A program made the position numbers and the translations under genes. Below, piece after piece: positions 9,368 through 19,984 of a DNA stretch of 64,000 bases. Position 1 is the stretch's first letter; every line of letters starts with the position of its first letter. Origin of the DNA: Symbiodinium natans (lineage: Eukaryota; Sar; Dinophyceae; Suessiales; Symbiodiniaceae); NCBI GenBank assembly GCA_905221605.1, contig CAJNDS010002067.1, forward strand, positions 82,501 through 146,500, written 5' to 3'. The notes under the pieces were generated by a model that searched no databases, was not told where the DNA came from, and saw only the letters and a list, made by a program, of their open reading frames with translations.

Positions 9368-10164
9368 CTGAATGAACCTGAGGGTTTAGGGTTTAGGGTT
9401 CAGGGATTAGGGCTTAGGGTTTAGGGCTGAGGATTTAGGGTTTCGGGCGGGCTTGGAGGTTTCACATGTTCCGGTGCAACTGGACCTAGAGTAACCTATG
9501 CACTCCTATACACCCTAAACCCCAACGCGACGGGACCTGCAAGCTGTCTTGAGCTAAACCCTCAACCCTAAAAGGGAAGCGACCTTAACCCAAAACCCTA
9601 AACCCCAAAAGGGGAGCTACCTTAACTAGCTTGCGTGCAGTTTCCCTTCCTGACCGCTCCCGATCATCTGGAAGAAAGCCCAACATACCCCTAAACACAG
9701 GATCGAGGTCGTGGCTAGGGTTTAGGGTTTAGGGTTTAGGGCTTAGGGCTTAGGGTTTAGGGTTTAGGGTTCAGGGTTCAGGGTTTAGGGTTTAGGGTTT
9801 AGGGTTTAGGGTTTAGGGTGCTCTTTAACTTTAGACCCTATAAACCGACCAAGGGGCCCATACTTCACAAGCCTTTAAGAAGGGTAAGGGACCAGATTAA
9901 GGAACCATGCAACTGCCCTTAAAGGAAGGCCCTCTTCAGGTAACCCTAAAACCCTTAAAGCAAAGGGCCGTAAAGCCTGAACCAGGGAACCGTGAAATCC
10001 CAGAGCCCTAGAGCCCGAAGCTCTCATCATCCACCCTAAGACGTGAGTCCCCCCCCCCCGCCAACCAAAGGCAGAGGCAAACCCTAAACCCTAAACCCTA
10101 AACTGGCCCTAAACCCTAAACCCTAAAACCTAAAACCTAAAACCCTAAACCCTAAACCCTAAAC

Positions 10165-10256
10165 CCCAGGGCAGAGGCAAGGAGCAACAGCACACGGCCT
10201 TGCGCGCACGCCGCCCGAGCTGCGGACAGAAGCGCATCGGCCGCAGCTCGTGTTGC
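10165..10256 (-). CDS. Exon candidate, 30 codons
   Basis: Acceptor CCCCTACAAG, donor GTTTAGGG. Lead 0, trail 2. Alanine-rich helix-like translation ATRAAADALLSAARAACAQG then RVLLLLASAL. The plus strand is also open. Confidence 0.45.
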
Positions 10257-10576
10257 CTTGTAGGGGTTTAGGGCTTAGGGTTTTGGGCTTAGGGTTTAGG
10301 GTCTAGGGTTTAATTAATTCAGAGACTCCATACCCCGTTAAGTAAGGAAGATTCCGTAAAGTACAAGAGGGTTCCTTATATGATTGGAGCCTTTGGGTAG
10401 GGTTGAGGGTCTGAGGTTGAGGGTGTAGTGTTTAGGGTTTCGAGTTTAGGGTTTAGGGTGTGGTGTTGAGGGTTAAGGGTTTGAGGTTGAGGGTGTTGTG
10501 TCAGGGGGTTGAGGTTAAAGGTTTATAAGGTGCAGTGTTTAGGGTTTAGGGTTTGAGGCTGAGCGTGTAGATGCAC

Positions 10577-10825
10577 CGAGGGCAGACAAGGATTGGGGGT
10601 GGCTGCTTGGGGGCCCGGGGTCTCTGAGTTGCTGGCTCGGGAAGCAGCAGCTTGAGAGGTCTGCGAACTGGCCGGCAGGCCCAACACGTTGAGCTGCTCA
10701 CAAAGTCCGCAGTGTTTGGTCGCTTGAGGGCTTGCTCGACAGCTGAGCTGCTTTAGGGCCAGAAATATCGATATCAGAAATGACAATGACTCTGCGTCCA
10801 GCCCCTCAAGCTTTTCCGGCAAGTC
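10577..10825 (-). CDS. Exon candidate, 83 codons, longest of the set
   Basis: 249 nt, lead 0, trail 0, acceptor CTATCCTGGCAG, donor GTGCATC. It starts DLPEKLEGLDAESLSFLISI, then FLALKQLSCRASPQATKHC, and ends in a low-complexity Ser/Ala/Pro segment. Length makes chance openness less likely than for the short islands. Confidence 0.6.
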
Positions 10826-11480
10826 CTGCCAGGATAGGGGTTGTAGTGTTTAGGGTAATCATGGGGTTTGAGGTGGAGAGTGTAACGTTTAGGGGTAGGG
10901 TCCAGAGTGTAGTGTTTAAGGTTCAGGGTTTGAGGTTGAGGGTGTAACGTTTAGGGGTGAAGGTTTAGGGTTTAACGTGTAGTGTTCAGGGTTTGTGGTC
11001 TACCGGGCACTCGGGAAGCCCAAAACATGATCGCTTGAGCGTAACTCGGGAAGCTTGAAAAAGCAAGGGTTAGAGGATGTACCTAGTCTTAGGGAAAAGT
11101 GTCGTTAAGGGTTTAGGGTTTAGGACATCAAACCGAAACATCCCCAAAACCCTGCGAATGGGGTTTGTGGGTGCAGGGCTCCTTGCATGAGCCGAAATTG
11201 GCAAAGAACAAAGCCAGAGCCAGGAACCTCGTCAAGAAATCTGAGTCTTAATCCGAAACCCAACCTAGAGCAAGCTCCTACACCCTAAAACCCTAAACCC
11301 TGAACCTTAAAACTTAAACCCTAAACCCTTCAGGTACTGGTCCCGTCCCGTCTTTTCAAGGGCACATGGACTCCTCTAGGCAGGCTCCATCAACTCCCGA
11401 GGTGCCCAAGTTGAGGGTTGAGGGTTGAGGGTTGAGGGGTTTAGGGGTTTAGGGGTTTAGGGGTTAGGGGTTAGGGGTTA

Positions 11481-11597
11481 CAGGGTGGGGCCCCCTTACT
11501 ATACTAACTGTAGTTAAGGGACTTATAACCTAACTTAGGGTCCTTATAACCCAATTTAGGGCCCTTATAATACTTATAACTAGGGGGCCCCACCTTG
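11481..11597. mobile_element. MITE family with CAGGGTGGGGCCCCCT termini, copy 1
   Basis: Terminal inverted repeat present, right end slightly mutated (CACCTTG). TA on both sides. 117 bp; the other complete copies are 120 bp. Confidence 0.85.
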
Positions 11598-12002
11598 TAG
11601 GGCTTAGGGTTTAGGGTTTAGGGTTCGGGGTTTAGGGTGGAGGGTGTTTGAGGGTTTCCCACAAAAAAATCATCTAACGAACACAAGCAAAGATACGGGG
11701 CATATGGGTTGCTTTAGGGACCGGAACCTCATACTAGTAGTCCTGATAACTAAACCCTAGACCCTAAGCCCTAAGCCCTAAACCCTAAACCCTAAACCAA
11801 GCCAGAGGCACAAGGTCTTCAGAACGCCACAAGATGGCTCCCAAGGGCATTTGCCAAAGCCTGGGCTTGTCTCCGAGTTGAGCTACGAGGATTGAAGGGT
11901 TTAGGGTTTAGGGTTTAGGGTTGAGGGTTTAGGGTTTAGGGTTGAGGGTTGAGGGTTGAGGGTTGAGGGCTTAGGGCTTAGGGCTTACGTAGGGTTTAGG
12001 AT

Positions 12003-12110
12003 GACCCAAGAGTAACCTAGGTGACAAAAGGGTACCCTTTTGTGGTTCGAAGGGAATGATAAGGGAAGGCAAACCCTAAAAAAGTGGGAAGAAGGGCCTA
12101 CTCTGGGTCC
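12003..12110. mobile_element. MITE-like element, GACCCAGGAGTAACCTAGG family
   Basis: Starts GACCCAAGAGTAACCTAGG and ends GGGCCTACTCTGGGTCC, an inverted repeat of about 12 bp. The interior carries the family motif GGGTACCCTTTT. Relatives at 12777, 19222, 19755 and 45992. Confidence 0.65.
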
Positions 12111-12776
12111 CAGTCTTAATAAAGAAGGCTTAGTAATTGAGGCTCAGGGTTGAGGTTGTTCTTGTTTAGTTTTTGGTTTGAAGGTTCAGGGTTCAGGGGT
12201 TGAGGGTGTAAGGTTGAGGGTTTAAGGTTGGAGGCTGACCGTTCAGGGGTTAGAAGGTTTAAGGGTTCAGGGCTTGTAAGGTGCAGGGTTTAAGTTTTTG
12301 CTCTCTCTGGTCTCTAGGCCATCCTTTCTCATTTAGGAAATTCACTTTGCGCTAATTTTGGGGTCTACTGTGATATATTCCTTGTAGCTTAGGGTAGCAG
12401 ATTTTTGCCTTGTCAATTTCGGGTTCGAAATTTAGGTAAGAGGCATGAATAGCTCACGCAAGGAAACACAAGCCCAACCTGGTTCAGGGTTTAGGGTTTA
12501 GGGTAGGATACCTCCTCTACGATTGTTTGTGCTCCTTGCTTACACTAAATTACCTAGCAAGTGCCCTTACTACAGGTTGAGGGTTTAGGGTTGAGGCTTG
12601 AAGGCTTAATTTGCACTAGCTGATAGTCGTTCCTCTCTGGTTTAGGGTTTAGAGTTCTTACTAGGGAATTTGGGGCTATTGAAACCCTCTCGGGTTCCTT
12701 GCAGGGTCTGGAGAAAGGTTCTTCATTGCTTCATTCCCCACCAAAATCGAAAGCGGTTCTCCTAAACCCTAAACCT

Positions 12777-12878
12777 AGACCCAGGAGTAACCTAGGAATG
12801 AAGAGGGTACCCTTTTTGGCCTTTAAGGGGGGAAAGGGGACCCCAACCCTTAACAACAAGGAAATAAGGGCCTACTCA
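12777..12878. mobile_element. MITE-like element, GACCCAGGAGTAACCTAGG family
   Basis: Same start, GAGGGTACCCTTTTTGG interior and GGGCCTACTC end as the 12003 copy. Confidence 0.65.
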
Positions 12879-12926
12879 GCTAAACTCGAACCCCCTGACC
12901 CCTAAACCCTAAACCCTAAACCCAAC

Positions 12927-13018
12927 ATGCACACTGGACGGCGCTGGGCGCTTGTCCATAAGCGCTGTTGCTCTCCTGCAGCTGTCCGCCTTTATCTGTT
13001 CTTTGGGAGTTTTGAGAC
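12927..13018 (-). CDS. Exon candidate, 30 codons
   Basis: Acceptor TGCCCAAAG, donor GTTGGGTTTAGGG. Lead 1, trail 1. Translation GGQLQESNSAYGQAPSAVQC. A shorter phase-0 form starting after CTGCAG is possible. Confidence 0.45.
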
Positions 13019-13076
13019 CTTTGGGCAGCTAAACCCTAAACCCTAAACCCTAAACCCGAAACCCTAAACCCTAAAC

Positions 13077-13136
13077 CTGTCTCCATGGACGATCGCGGCT
13101 CAACGAAGGCATGCTTTTCGGGCAGCGCTCAGGTCG
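13077..13136 (-). CDS. Exon candidate, 20 codons
   Basis: Acceptor GCCGCTACAG; donor is the array itself, GTTTAGGG. Lead 0, trail 0. Translation RPERCPKSMPSLSRDRPWRQ. Phase matches the upstream exon at 13638. Confidence 0.5.
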
Positions 13137-13338
13137 CTGTAGCGGCATGCCATTGCAAGTACATAAACCCTAAACCCTAAACCCTAAACCCTAAACCCTA
13201 AACCCCAAACCCTAAACCCTAAACCCTAAACTCTGAGAGTCTTTTGACCGACTCAAGAGTCGGCCGGAAATCGTACACAAAGCAACCCCTAAGAGGTTCC
13301 CTGAGTTATACTTTGGCTTCTCAAAATAGGGGGTCCTA

Positions 13339-13458
13339 CAGGGTGGGGCCCCCTTACTATACTAACTGTAGTTAAGGGACTTATAACCTAACTTAGGGCC
13401 CTTATAACCCAATTTAGGGCCCTTATAACTCTACTTATAACTAGGGGGCCCCACCCTG
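13339..13458. mobile_element. 120-bp MITE, copy 2
   Basis: Intact termini CAGGGTGGGGCCCCCT / AGGGGGCCCCACCCTG with TA on each side. Confidence 0.92.
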
Positions 13459-13637
13459 TATAATCCCTACTAAGGAATAGGGGGGAACATCCCAAAATGT
13501 ACTCCTATTATGGCCCTTGTATTCTCATAGAGGATGCTTTAAAATGGGTCCAACCTTAGGGGTCCAGGGGAGAGTCCCATGAGAGAGACAGAGAGAGAGA
13601 GAGAGAGAGATGAAACGGCAAACCCTAAACCCTAAAC

Positions 13638-13716
13638 TTCCTCAAAGGCTGAGCAACGTCCAAGACACAGGCTTTTGCGACTTCGAAGCAGCTGCGCCAC
13701 ACCGCCGGGGCCGGAC
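13638..13716 (-). CDS. Exon candidate, 26 codons
   Basis: Acceptor ATAGTGCAG, donor GTTTAGGG. Lead 1, trail 0. Translation SGPGGVAQLLRSRKSLCLGR then CSAFEE. Confidence 0.55.
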
Positions 13717-13821
13717 CTGCACTATTCGTGGCATATACAGCTCACACCCCCCCCCCATGTACATATGCACTTTTATTGCGGTTTAGGGTGGTTTTAGGGT
13801 TTAGGGCTTAGGGCTTAGGGC

Positions 13822-13917
13822 TTTAGGGCTGTTGTAAATCAGTTCCAGGCCGGGGCGCTTGTCGCTGACCTTCAGTCGCAGTTGCACCTTCGCCAGGTCG
13901 AAGAGGGCCTCGCAGGG
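13822..13917 (-). CDS. Exon candidate, 32 codons
   Basis: Acceptor CCTTCCCCGAAAG; the donor would be GC (GCCCTAAG). Lead 0, trail 0. Strongly protein-like PCEALFDLAKVQLRLKVSDK then RPGLELIYNSPK. The left flank reads TTTAGGG/CTTAGGG, opposite to the usual orientation. Confidence 0.6.
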
Positions 13918-13933
13918 CTTTCGGGGAAGGGGT

Positions 13934-14165
13934 TGGGGTTTAGGGTTTAGGGTTTAGGGTTTAGGGTTTAGGGTTTAGGGTTTAGGGTTTAGGGTTTAGG
14001 GTTTAGGGTTTAGGGTTTAGGGTTTAGGGTTTAGGGTTTAGGGTTTAGGGTTTAGGGTTTAGGGTTTAGGGTTTAGGGTTTAGGGTTTAGGGTTTAGGGT
14101 TTAGGGTTTAGGGTTTAGGGTTTGGGGTTTGGGGTTTGGGGTTTAGGGTTTGGGGTTTGGGGTTT
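13934..14165. repeat. TTTAGGG array, about 26 perfect units plus TTTGGGG edge
   Basis: Longest perfect block in the window. It ends in TTTGGGG variants, and degenerate repeat of both orientations continues to 14595. Confidence 0.98.
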
Positions 14166-14597
14166 GGGGTTTAGGGGCTTGGGGTTTAGGGGCAATGTTG
14201 GGCGTTTAGGGTTTAGGGCGTGGGGCTTAGGCTCGGAGTTTATGTTGCCTAGGGGGTTAGGGTTTTGTATTGAATTAGAGGGCTTAGGGAGGGTTTTAAG
14301 ACCCCCGAAGCCTAAAACGTCCAACCCTTTCTTCCCTAAATGCTACACCCCAACAGCCCTCCCTAGACACCCTAAACCCGAAACACCCTAAGCCCCAAAC
14401 CCTAAACCGTAAACCCTAAGCCCCAGACCTCAAACCCTCAACCCTCAAACCCAGCTGCTACACACCCTGAACCTTGACCTTTAAACCCCAAACCCTCAAC
14501 CCCAGCAGCCCCTTACACACCCTAAACCTTAAAACCTAAACCCTTAACCCTAAACCCTGAACCCCTAAACCCCTAAACCCTAAACCCTAAACCCTAC

Positions 14598-14655
14598 ACT
14601 CTCCCAAGATCAGGCCTGCCAGGGGGCCAGTAAGCCAGTGAAGTCCGTCTCCAGC
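14598..14655 (-). CDS. Exon candidate, 19 codons
   Basis: Acceptor AAAACCCAAG, donor GTGTAGGG or GTAGGGTTTAGGG. Lead 0, trail 1. Translation AGDGLHWLTGPLAGLILGE, compatible with a membrane or buried helix. Confidence 0.45.
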
Positions 14656-14659
14656 CTTG

Positions 14660-15000
14660 GGTTTTAGAGGTTCGGGTTTAGGGTTTGGGGTTTGGGGTTT
14701 GGGGTTTAGGGTTTGGGGTTTGGGGTTTGGGGTTTAGGGCTTATGGTTTAGGATTTGGGGTTTAGGGTTTATGGTTTAGGATTTGGGGTTTAGGGTTTAG
14801 GGCTTTAGGGTTTTAGGGCTTTAGGGTTTAGGGCTTTTAGGGTTTTCGGGATTTAGGGCTTGAGGGTTTCAGGGGTTCAGGGTTTCAGGGTTTTAGGGCT
14901 TTAGGGTTTCAGGGGTTCAGGGTTTTAGGGTTTGAGGGTTTGAGGGCTTTAGGGTTTGAGGTTTTTAGGGTTTTAGGGTTTGAGGTTTTGGGTGGTGCAA
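14660..15000. repeat. Degenerate TTTAGGG-type repeat field
   Basis: Mixture of TTTAGGG, TTTGGGG, TTTTAGGG and TTTCAGGG units; no gene seen to 15390 apart from arrays. Confidence 0.85.
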
Positions 15001-15098
15001 TCAGGGAGGTTCCTTCATAACGTCCCCCCTCTCCCCCCATGTTCACATACTCTGCATAGCTTCCAGCCTGTCTTGATTTGCGAAAAGGCAGCCCGCCG

Positions 15099-15184
15099 AA
15101 AGCCTAAACCCTAAACCCTAAACCCTAAACCCTAAACCCTAAACCCTAAACCCTAAACCCTAAACCCTAAACCCTAAACCCTAA
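15099..15184. repeat. CCCTAAA array
   Basis: Twelve perfect units. Confidence 0.95.
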
Positions 15185-15393
15185 CCCCAACAAGAACCCG
15201 GCAGGGCTTGTTCGGACTTCAGGGCTCAGGTTGGTTCAAGGCACCATCGGCCTTATTGTAGAGCCCTAAAAGCCCCTGGAACCCTAAACTTAGGGCTACG
15301 GGTTCAGGGTCCAGGCCTTAGGGCCTAGGGTTCTAAGCATCTAAGCCAACCCTAAACCCGAGATGTACAGTTCAGTTTACAGACCTAACATGC

Positions 15394-15444
15394 CTCGCAG
15401 CGAAGCTGCTCAAATGTCGCCGCCATGGCAATGGCGATTTCCTG
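15394..15444 (-). CDS. Exon candidate, 17 codons, GC donor
   Basis: Acceptor CTGTCAACAAG, donor GCATGTTAGG. Lead 0, trail 0. Translation QEIAIAMAATFEQLRCE. GC donors are common in dinoflagellates. Confidence 0.5.
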
Positions 15445-15482
15445 CTTGTTGACAGGGTTTATAGGCGTCTTAAGGCTTATAT

Positions 15483-15657
15483 CCCTAAACCCTAAAACCC
15501 TAAAACCCTAAAACCCCAAAACCCCAAAACCCCAAAACCGCAAAACCCCAAAACCCCAAAACCCCAAAACCCTAAAACCCTAAAACCCTAAAACCCTAAA
15601 ACCCTAAAACCCTAAAACCCTAAAACCCTAAAACCCTAAAACCCTAAAACCCTAAAC
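15483..15657. repeat. CCCTAAAA / CCCCAAAA 8-bp variant array
   Basis: About 21 octamers with four As instead of three; a C-for-T block sits in the middle. Confidence 0.9.
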
Positions 15658-16987
15658 CCTGAACCCTTTCGGGTTTAGGTTCAGGCTTTCGAGGCCAGAT
15701 GGTGAACATGTGGGGCCTTGGGTCTACTTTGGGTTGCAGGTTTGGGGTTTAGGGTTTAGGGCTGGGGTTTAGGGCTAGGGTTTAGGGTTCGGGTTTAGGG
15801 TTAGGGTTTAGGGTTTAGGGCTTATAGGGCTTTGGATTAGGGGCCGATCAGGGTTGTCTTGATCCTTTACACCCCCTGGTTCCTTAAGGTAGGCAGAATG
15901 ACCCCTGAACCCTAACCCCAAAACCCAAAACCCAAAACCCTAAACCTGCCGTGGTGTTTTGTCCATGTGTTGCCTTGATCGTGCCAGTGCTTATAACCTT
16001 ACTCCCTAAATCCCGAATTCTCGACACCCTACACCCTAATCCCTACATCTCTCAGTCTCCAAACCCCTAAACCCCTCAACCCTAAACCCGAAACCCTGAA
16101 TCCCGAAGTCTCGAAACCCTTGACCCTCATCCCAAAATCCCTAATTCTCGAAACCCTGAACCCATATGTCCAAACCGCAATGAACCCCAAATCTCTAAAC
16201 CGAAATCCCTAACCCCTAAATCCTAATTCTCAAAACACAAATAATTAGCCCAATTAAGCGCTAAAGTCTCTCTAAACCCGAGCCCTAAACCCTAAACCCT
16301 AAACCCTAAACCCTAAACCTTAAACCCTAGACCAGTCCTGGGCGCTGTCCGGAGGTGCACGAGTGCCGTGACCCCGACTGGCCCGTACGGCCGCGTGTGC
16401 CCGGGAACTTCCTGCTGTATGGGGTTTAGGGTCTAGGGTCTAGGGCTTAGGGTCTTTGAGGGGATTCGAGCTTTAGGGTTTTTGGTTTCTAGAACTTTAG
16501 ATTTTTAGGGCTTGGGGTTTAGGATTTTTGGGTCTCCAGGGCTTTAGGGACTAGAGTTTTAGGGTTTTAGGGTTTTAGGGTGTAGGGTTTCAGGGTTTAG
16601 GGTATTGCCTAGATGCTCCAGGTCCACGCAGAGGGCTATATACCCGGAAGACAGGGAAAGAAGCCAGCAAGCAGTGTACCCATCCCCGTGCTTTAAAGTG
16701 CCCATAAGATACAGTAAACGCCAAAACCCAAAGTCCTGACTTTAGAATCCCCAGTAGGTTTCGGGGATTCGGGGGTTAAGGATTCACAGGGGTTCAAGGC
16801 TTAAGGATTTATAGGGGTTCGAGGCTTTATAGGGGTTTCAGGATTTATAGGGGTTAAGGATTATATAGTATACAGGGGTTTTAGGGTAAGGCTTTAGAGT
16901 GTCGGCTGTTTTTAGAGTCCAGGGCTTCAATTCAAGCGAAGGGTCCAACGTGTAGCGTTGAAGGCCGGGAAACGACCCACCCGATGA

Positions 16988-17060
16988 TTCCCTAAACCCT
17001 AAACCCTAAACCCTAAACCCTAAACCCTAAACCCTAAACCCTAAACCCTAAACCCTAAAC
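16988..17060. repeat. CCCTAAA array
   Basis: Ten units abutting the exon candidate at 17061. The stretch 15660-16985 contains only degenerate repeat; an island at 16335-16425 is open on both strands and was not assigned. Confidence 0.95.
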
Positions 17061-17213
17061 CGTAAGCACTCGACTCAGGGCTCTGAAGCGCTCGAACCCC
17101 CTGAGGCCTCCCGAGCCGTACTCGAGCGTGCCCGCGTCCGCGAGCAGCTGCGCAGACGAAGGCGGCAGCCAGGCGAAGGCGAAGCCCAGACCCTCTCCAT
17201 CCTCCTTGGAGCC
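17061..17213 (-). CDS. Exon candidate, 51 codons
   Basis: Donor GTTTAGGG from the array, acceptor AACTGAGGAAG. Lead 0, trail 0, 153 nt. Clear globular-protein composition: GFAFAWLPPSSAQLLADAGT then LEYGSGGLRGFERFRALSRV. Among the best-supported exons. Confidence 0.65.
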
Positions 17214-17228
17214 CTTCCTCAGTTCATG

Positions 17229-17347
17229 TAGGGTTTAGGGTTTAGGGTTTAGGGTTTAGGGTTTAGGGTTTAGGGTTTAGGGTTTAGGGTTTAGGGTTTA
17301 GGGTTTAGGGTTTAGGGTTTAGGGTTTAGGGTTTAGGGTTTAGGGTT
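17229..17347. repeat. TTTAGGG array
   Basis: About seventeen perfect units, right-hand array of the 17061 exon. Confidence 0.98.
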
Positions 17348-17923
17348 AGACCCTATACCCCGAAGTAACCTCAGTAGGTCAGTAGCCACATTACAACAAG
17401 GCCCTTTTTTGGGTTGGTTCCTGAAACCCTAAACCCCAAACCCCAAACCCCAAACCCTAAACCCTAAACCCTAAACCCTAAACCCAGGGATAGTGACACT
17501 GGAGTTGAGATGTAGGTGCAAAGAATTGCAGGTGACAAGCTGGGTGGTGGGGTTTTTGATTTGTGTTTCGTGCTAGCCTTGAGGCTTTAGGGTCTTCAGT
17601 GTCTTAAGTCCACAGAGCTTCGAGCGCAGGCCTGCTAAGTAGCTGAGGTACCCGTTTCCCTTGGCATACACATGTTACAGTTGCATGTTCAACCCAGACC
17701 CTGACTAAACCTCCTCCACCCCAAGCCCTAACACTTCAAGCCGTCTATCGCTGCCCTAATTAGGCTTTGAAGCTTCAGAGACGTGAAGCTGCGTCTTGAA
17801 AACTTTCGTGACCTTAGGCTGAGGACCTCCACTTGGGAACATAAATTTTGGGCTTCGGGATTGGGGCTTGGCTTTCAATAAACCCAATAGACCCCCACAC
17901 CCGAACGGGCCCCGCCGCAACAC

Positions 17924-18010
17924 CTAATGTGCCCCCGAAAATCGTGTGGCAGCGCAGCTGGATGTCGGCCGGTGGCAGGCCGCTGACAGCGGCCAGAGCT
18001 TCGACCAAAC
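17924..18010 (-). CDS. Exon candidate, 28 codons
   Basis: Acceptor CTAAATTTCAG, donor GTGTTGCGG. Lead 2, trail 1. Translation LVEALAAVSGLPPADIQLRC then HTIFGGTL. Confidence 0.55.
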   Translation of the reverse strand, partial: VWSKLWPLSAACHRPTSSCAATRFSGAH

Positions 18011-18125
18011 CTGAAATTTAGGGCTTACCCTTAGGCTCAGAATAGCGCAAACAACTGTTATCATAAGGCCCTTGGGCCCAAAAACCTTAAGCAACCTTAA
18101 GCTAAGAGCCCTTGGAGCCTTAAGG

Positions 18126-18295
18126 CTAGGGTTCAGGGTTCAGGTTCAGGGTTCAGGGTTCAGGGTTCAGGGTTCAGGGTTCAGGGTTCAGGGTTCAGGG
18201 TTCAGGGTTCAGGGTTCAGGGTTCAGGGTTCAGGGTTCAGGGTACAGGGTACAGGGTACAGGGTTTAGGGTTTAGGGTTTAGGGTTTAGGGTTTA
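18126..18295. repeat. TTCAGGG variant array
   Basis: About sixteen TTCAGGG units, then three TACAGGG, then TTTAGGG. The variant is homogenised across the block. A second TTCAGGG block is at 28907. Confidence 0.95.
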
Positions 18296-18777
18296 AGGTT
18301 TAGGGATTTTTTGGGTTTAGGGAGTATTCGGGATTATTGGGGTTTAGGAACACTGAAACAACGAGCGACACATGGAACATCAACAGGACATCCTCCGATG
18401 GTGCGGGGGGGCGGCGGGGGGGGGGGGGTAGGGTTTAGGGTTTAGGGTTTAGGGGTTAGGGCTTAGGGCTTAGGTTTAGGGTTTAGGGCTTAGGGCTTAG
18501 GGTTTAGGGTTTAGGGTTTAGGGTTTAGGTTTAGGGGGATGGTCTAGGATTCACAGATCTGACTTTGTATGTGTTGTTGCAACAGGTCTCCTTCCAGTTG
18601 TACTCTTCAGCCTTCGAGCCATAATCCCATCACCTAATATTAAACGGGCGCCCCCCCCCCCCCAACAGAAACTCGAAATGTGCTTTTATTATCAGGGGAA
18701 TGTTTTTTTTCGTCCAAATGTCATGTTTTGGGTCCAGGGGTTTAGGGGGTTATGGTCTAGGCTTCAGGGTAATTGCG

Positions 18778-18860
18778 ATAGAGAGAGAGAGAGAGCAAGA
18801 GAGAGAACGAGAGAGAAAGAGAGAGAAAGAGAGATAAAGAGAGAGAGAGAGAGAAAGAGC
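18778..18860. repeat. GA-rich microsatellite
   Basis: (GA)n with AAAG interruptions; overlapping open frames are artefacts. No gene seen between 18300 and 19220. Confidence 0.95.
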
Positions 18861-19221
18861 TGCACTCACGCAGCACAGCAAGGCTCAGACAGAGGCAGGG
18901 GAGCTGCAGGATCTTGGTTGGTTTGAGGCTTTTGGGAGCCCTCAACCCATCCCCTATTTCGGAATAGGGTTTAAAAGGCGGGGTCGGTTTCGGCAGGATT
19001 TTGCGGAAAGTGCTTTTATAGTTAGGGGTGCGTTTAAAACAAGGGGGCAGTGAATAAGCAAATTGCGCGGTTTTGGGGTTTAGATTTATTGTGTAAAAAG
19101 AAAGAAGGCTTCGGGTTCAGGGAGTGGGTTTTAGGGGGTTCAGTTTAGCCCATGAACGCTTAAGCAAGGAAATTGCTCTAGGTAAGGTTTAGGACCTTAG
19201 GATGTAGGGCGCAGGATTCTA

Positions 19222-19326
19222 GACCCAGACTAACCTAGGAATAAAGAGGGTGCCCTTTTTGGTTTAAAGGGGCTTACACAGGAACCTAAACCCTACGACC
19301 AGGGAATAGAAACCTATTCTGGGTCC
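19222..19326. mobile_element. MITE-like element, GACCCAGGAGTAACCTAGG family
   Basis: GACCCAGACTAACCTAGG start, GAGGGTGCCCTTTTT interior, CTATTCTGGGTCC end. Confidence 0.65.
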
Positions 19327-19331
19327 AGAGC

Positions 19332-19401
19332 TTGGAAGCATGTACACATCGGACATCGGCTCAATGCAAAGCATGGGGTGTGCGAGACCACTTCGCCGAC
19401 A
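19332..19401 (-). CDS. Exon candidate, 23 codons
   Basis: Acceptor CTTCCCTGGGTAG, GC donor GCTCTGG. Lead 0, trail 1. Translation HPMLCIEPMSDVYMLP. Donor uncertain because a MITE adjoins it. Confidence 0.4.
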
Positions 19402-19573
19402 CTACCCAGGGAAGAGCCCTAAACCCTAAACCTAAACACTATTCGAAAATCAAGCCCTAAACCCAACCCCAAACCCAAAATCTTAAACCCCAGACCCAAA
19501 ACCCTAAACCCTAAACCCTAAACCCTAAGCCCTAAGCCCTAAGCCCTAAACCCTAACCCTCAAACCCATCGAC

Positions 19574-19674
19574 CCTGAGCACGAAAGCGTGACCATGCCT
19601 TGGCGCGCGATCTTCAAAGCCGTCGGGTCGTGAGGCAAGCGCCCCAGCCACACTTCAACCAGGGCATCAGCCAT
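19574..19674 (-). CDS. Possible first coding exon, 33 codons
   Basis: Begins with ATG at 19672-19674 and reads MADALVEVWLGRLPHDPTAL, then KIARQGMVTLSC; donor GTCGATGGG, trail 2. If the ATG is a true start, a gene begins here; alternatively it is an internal exon with acceptor GGTTGAAG. Confidence 0.45.
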
Positions 19675-19754
19675 GGCAGGAAACGGGCTTAGGGTTTAGG
19701 GCTTAGGCTCGAGAGCATCCAGTTACATTCGTTGCATGCTGGGAAGAAGAACTA

Positions 19755-19862
19755 GGCCCAGGAGGAAGCTAGGAAAGACAAGGGTGCCCTTTTTAAGGTC
19801 TTAAGGGAATAGTAAGGGAGCCCCAACCCTAAAACAAAGAAATAAGGGCCTACTCCGGGTCC
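19755..19862. mobile_element. MITE-like element, GACCCAGGAGTAACCTAGG family
   Basis: Family interior and CTACTCCGGGTCC end. The 120-bp MITE starts 3 bp after it. Confidence 0.6.
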
Positions 19863-19864
19863 TA

Positions 19865-19984
19865 CAGGGTGGGGCCCCCTAGTTATAAGTAGAGTTATAA
19901 GGGCCCTAAATTGGGTTATAAGGACCCTAAGTTAGGTTATAAGTCCCTTAACTACAGTTAGTATAGTAAGGGGGCCCCACCCTG
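19865..19984. mobile_element. 120-bp MITE, copy 3 (reverse orientation)
   Basis: Complete, reverse complement of copy 2, TA flanks. Confidence 0.92.

Noticed and set aside
13934-14120. A true chromosome end
   Set aside because: Arrays are internal, short and occur in both orientations throughout, with sequence on both sides.
14115-14391. Frames such as GFGVWGLGF and LNPKPQTPNPKP
   Set aside because: Translation of degenerate telomere-like repeat, seen all over the window; no coding evidence.
18678-18945. Arg-Glu-rich frame that might look like a charged coiled coil
   Set aside because: It is a GA microsatellite; the same applies to 45633-45926 and 54100-54340.
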